DNA of 64,000 bases from Hyperoplus lanceolatus (lineage: Eukaryota > Chordata > Actinopteri > Uranoscopiformes > Ammodytidae). The stretch spans positions 18,808,501 to 18,872,500 of the forward strand of contig CM049405.1 in the NCBI GenBank assembly GCA_026929865.2, written 5' to 3'. The position numbers were made by a program, and so were the translations under genes. Positions 61,861 through 64,000 of the stretch are shown here, in pieces. The first letter of the stretch is position 1. Every line of letters begins with the position of its first letter. The notes beneath the pieces were generated by a model. The model had not been told where the DNA came from. It saw only the letters and a program-made list of their open reading frames with translations, and did not search any database.

Positions 61861-63439
61861 TACCTGGAGGCAGAGGCATGTGTTTGAAACATGACTATAA
61901 GCCCCCTTAAGAAAAGTAGCCATACATGCATGCATTTGTCTCCCACTCTATTATATATTAGGAACTAAGCAGAGTAGTTTACATTAATTTAAAGGAGAAA
62001 TATATTGATGACACTGACCAATCTTAACAGTTACTTATATAAAATATATATAACATTGAATGGAATATACAAACTGCATCATCATAATAGTCAATTTAAG
62101 TCATAAATGCATTCATATTATATTTATATTCAGGCAATATTGCATTATGGTCATATTCGAATAGTGTAGGTTAAATTGACTCATTGGGTTGCTTCTTTCT
62201 TTTTTTGGCTACAGTCGAAGGCCTTCGGGCATGCTTTTTCTCAGTTAACAAGCATTTCTGTTTGACTCATTATGGATTAAATTGCCGGTAATGAATTAAC
62301 ACTCAATCCTAAAACTATATGACCAACTAATTCCTTTATGTGTTTTATTGATTTGTCTTGGCCTTTGTGGAACGTTATACCTAAAAGTTCATTGGAATTG
62401 AAGGGTTGAACACTGGGAGTGAGTAGAACCATCATCTGCTATATAATACAGAACAAACATTATAAATATGTTTATTATTAAAGGAACTCAGATTTGTATT
62501 TCAGCTGAGGAGTATTTTGAGCCCATTGCCGTAGCAGCTTACAATCACCTTTTAGAGCCAACACATGTGTATTTGTAAATCAAAATGATCCCTCACAATA
62601 TTTTAAAAAGGCAAATATCTTGGATATACCAGACTAACTCTGAAAATCATATGAGACTTTTGTCAGAAGTTAAAACTGGGCATAATTGAGACAGGTACAG
62701 TGTTAACTCACATGGCTGCGACCAGCACTTAAAAAAATTATTTTACGATTAAGGGTGTGGGCACAGTTGTACAGGAGCTTGAATAAGGAGGAATAAATTA
62801 GCAGTAGCTGTGCGAGGTGCTGTCATAAATCACGGCCATTCAAATAAGCTATTCTCATTTCCTGTAAAAGCAGCATATCTTCCATCATTGTAATAGGGGT
62901 CGCTCCCCCCCCAAAAAAAAATTTAAATAAAATACTAATGTCCTCATCTCGACAGTGCAAGACATACTTATAAGGCATACAGATGAAATCCCTGTCCCCA
63001 TGTTTGTTCAAATTGATGCACATGTTTGTTTCTGTATGTAGAACCATCAGACACACATTTACCACATGTCCTCATGTATCTAATACATACTGTATATTAA
63101 CTAATGACTTGGAACAGCAAACATCATGTGTTCCATAATTTGTTTTAAATTATGTCTTTAATGTCCATTTTTGTATAAATCGGAACAGTTAACAACAAGA
63201 TCCCTTTATCCCTACCAATGTATTTGTGAAGGCCCAGAAGAGCAATATATCATTCTCAATTTCCCAATCCAAACACCAACCAATCTATCCAACCAGCAAT
63301 GACTGACATACAGACGGGTGACAAATTGAAGCAAAAAACCCTGAATAAAGGAGAAGAGAAAATAACAAATTTGGATGCTTCCACACAGGTGCACAGCATG
63401 GCACAATTAAGCAATTAACATCCAGTCATACTCTGTGTT
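61861..63439. other. Unannotated sequence
   Basis: AT-rich; nothing recognised. Confidence 0.4.
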
Positions 63440-63760
63440 ATGAATACAAATGCTGAGCAGGCCCAGTTGACTTAGAAACAGGGCTCATTATTTGGGACGT
63501 AGATGACGAGGGCCTCAGTCGCAAAGACTCCTCAACTGGCCTGGGTTTCTACAGTGACTAAAGGGATGTCTACATTTAAATCCACAGGGAAGAGATCAGT
63601 ATGGGCTGGACATTGTGGTTGACAACACATTTGATGACCCTATTGTCTGCCGATCAGAGATGCTCATGTCTTAAGAGATGTGGAGAAAAGTGATATGTTC
63701 AGATGAGTCATCCTTTAACATCGAGTGGACTACTAAACCACTCGCAGATCAATGCACATG
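63440..63760 (+). pseudogene. Possible Tc1-like transposase remnant
   Basis: Around 63676-63733 one frame reads WRKVICSDESSFNIEWTT, which resembles the first catalytic Asp block of Tc1-type transposases (…W-SDES-F…). Upstream frames are broken and no inverted repeats were found. This rests on one motif only. Confidence 0.35.
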
Positions 63761-63980
63761 TTCTTCAGCTTGAACCTTCAGAGTTCTAGAAACACAAATG
63801 GTGATTTCTCCTCATCAGTCCCCCTGAATGGAACATGACGTTAAGGAAATGCTGGTGTGACCAGCCGTTCATTCAGTTGATTCTGACTCTGGACTTGAGG
63901 TACAACATTACCAAAATGACAAAATGCAGGTACATTATTTTACCTTTTTGCATATGATTACCCAAATGTGGTACACAGTG

Positions 63981-64000
63981 TTGTTGTTGTTGTTGTTGTT
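63981..64000. repeat. (TTG)n microsatellite, cut by the window end
   Basis: Six to seven TTG units up to the last base. Confidence 0.8.

Overview
This window looks like intergenic or deep-intronic DNA from a ray-finned (teleost) fish. Evidence: AT-rich non-coding sequence, long CA, TA and TC microsatellites, and a dense mix of teleost-type mobile elements (BEL/Pao LTR retroelement, L2-like, Rex1-like and L1/Tx1-like LINEs, IR/DR-type Tc1, hAT, TTAA-flanked and TAA-flanked MITEs, a tRNA-like SINE fragment). I recognise no host protein-coding gene, rRNA gene or functional tRNA gene. Every reading frame with real protein similarity belongs to a transposable element, and all of those are damaged.

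Layout. 1-3910: no recognisable feature. 3911-6954: four adjacent or nested TIR elements (3911-4435, 4527-4764, 4768-6954, with 5979-6576 nested in the third and flanked by a 10-bp duplication). 6955-13794: mostly unannotated, with TC and AT microsatellites and a Rex1-like LINE 3' end (about 10560-11075). 13795-19638: a BEL/Pao LTR retrotransposon on the minus strand with one full LTR, one LTR stub, a tRNA-Tyr-type primer site, gag, zinc knuckle/protease, RT-RNase H and the far C-terminus of integrase; the integrase core is deleted. 19942-20939 and 25126-26382: two copies of one TA-flanked TIR family in opposite orientations, bracketing a hAT element with a clear 8-bp duplication (21797-23361), itself split by another TIR element (21901-22834), and a SINE fragment (24355-24462). 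26464-28345: a minus-strand LINE fragment with an internal deletion, interrupted by an L1/Tx1-like 3' fragment with a 15-bp target duplication. 28346-32776: quiet, AT-rich. 32777-37305: a near full-length L2-like LINE with a 5' minisatellite and a (TTA)n tail. 37741-43869: TTAA-flanked MITEs, a 75-bp deletion derivative of the 5979-6576 family, a short L1-like tail framed by an 88-bp duplication, and large microsatellites. 47430-49430: a 5'-truncated LINE with a changed RT active site. 49600-55722: several MITEs. 57895-59790: LINE 3' ends. 60227-61860: a Tc1 element rearranged into a foldback. About 63440-63760: a possible second Tc1-like remnant.

How the parts work together: there is no operon or host pathway here. 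The relationships are those of nested mobile elements: order of insertion, non-autonomous copies that would need transposase or reverse transcriptase from elsewhere, and inverted pairs that could form hairpins. No complete active mobile element and no new defence, signalling or metabolic system is visible. The most informative structures are the Tc1 foldback, the 88-bp duplication around an L1-like tail, the opposed TA-flanked pair with a remnant transposase start, and a two-copy TIR family carrying a tRNA-like internal promoter.
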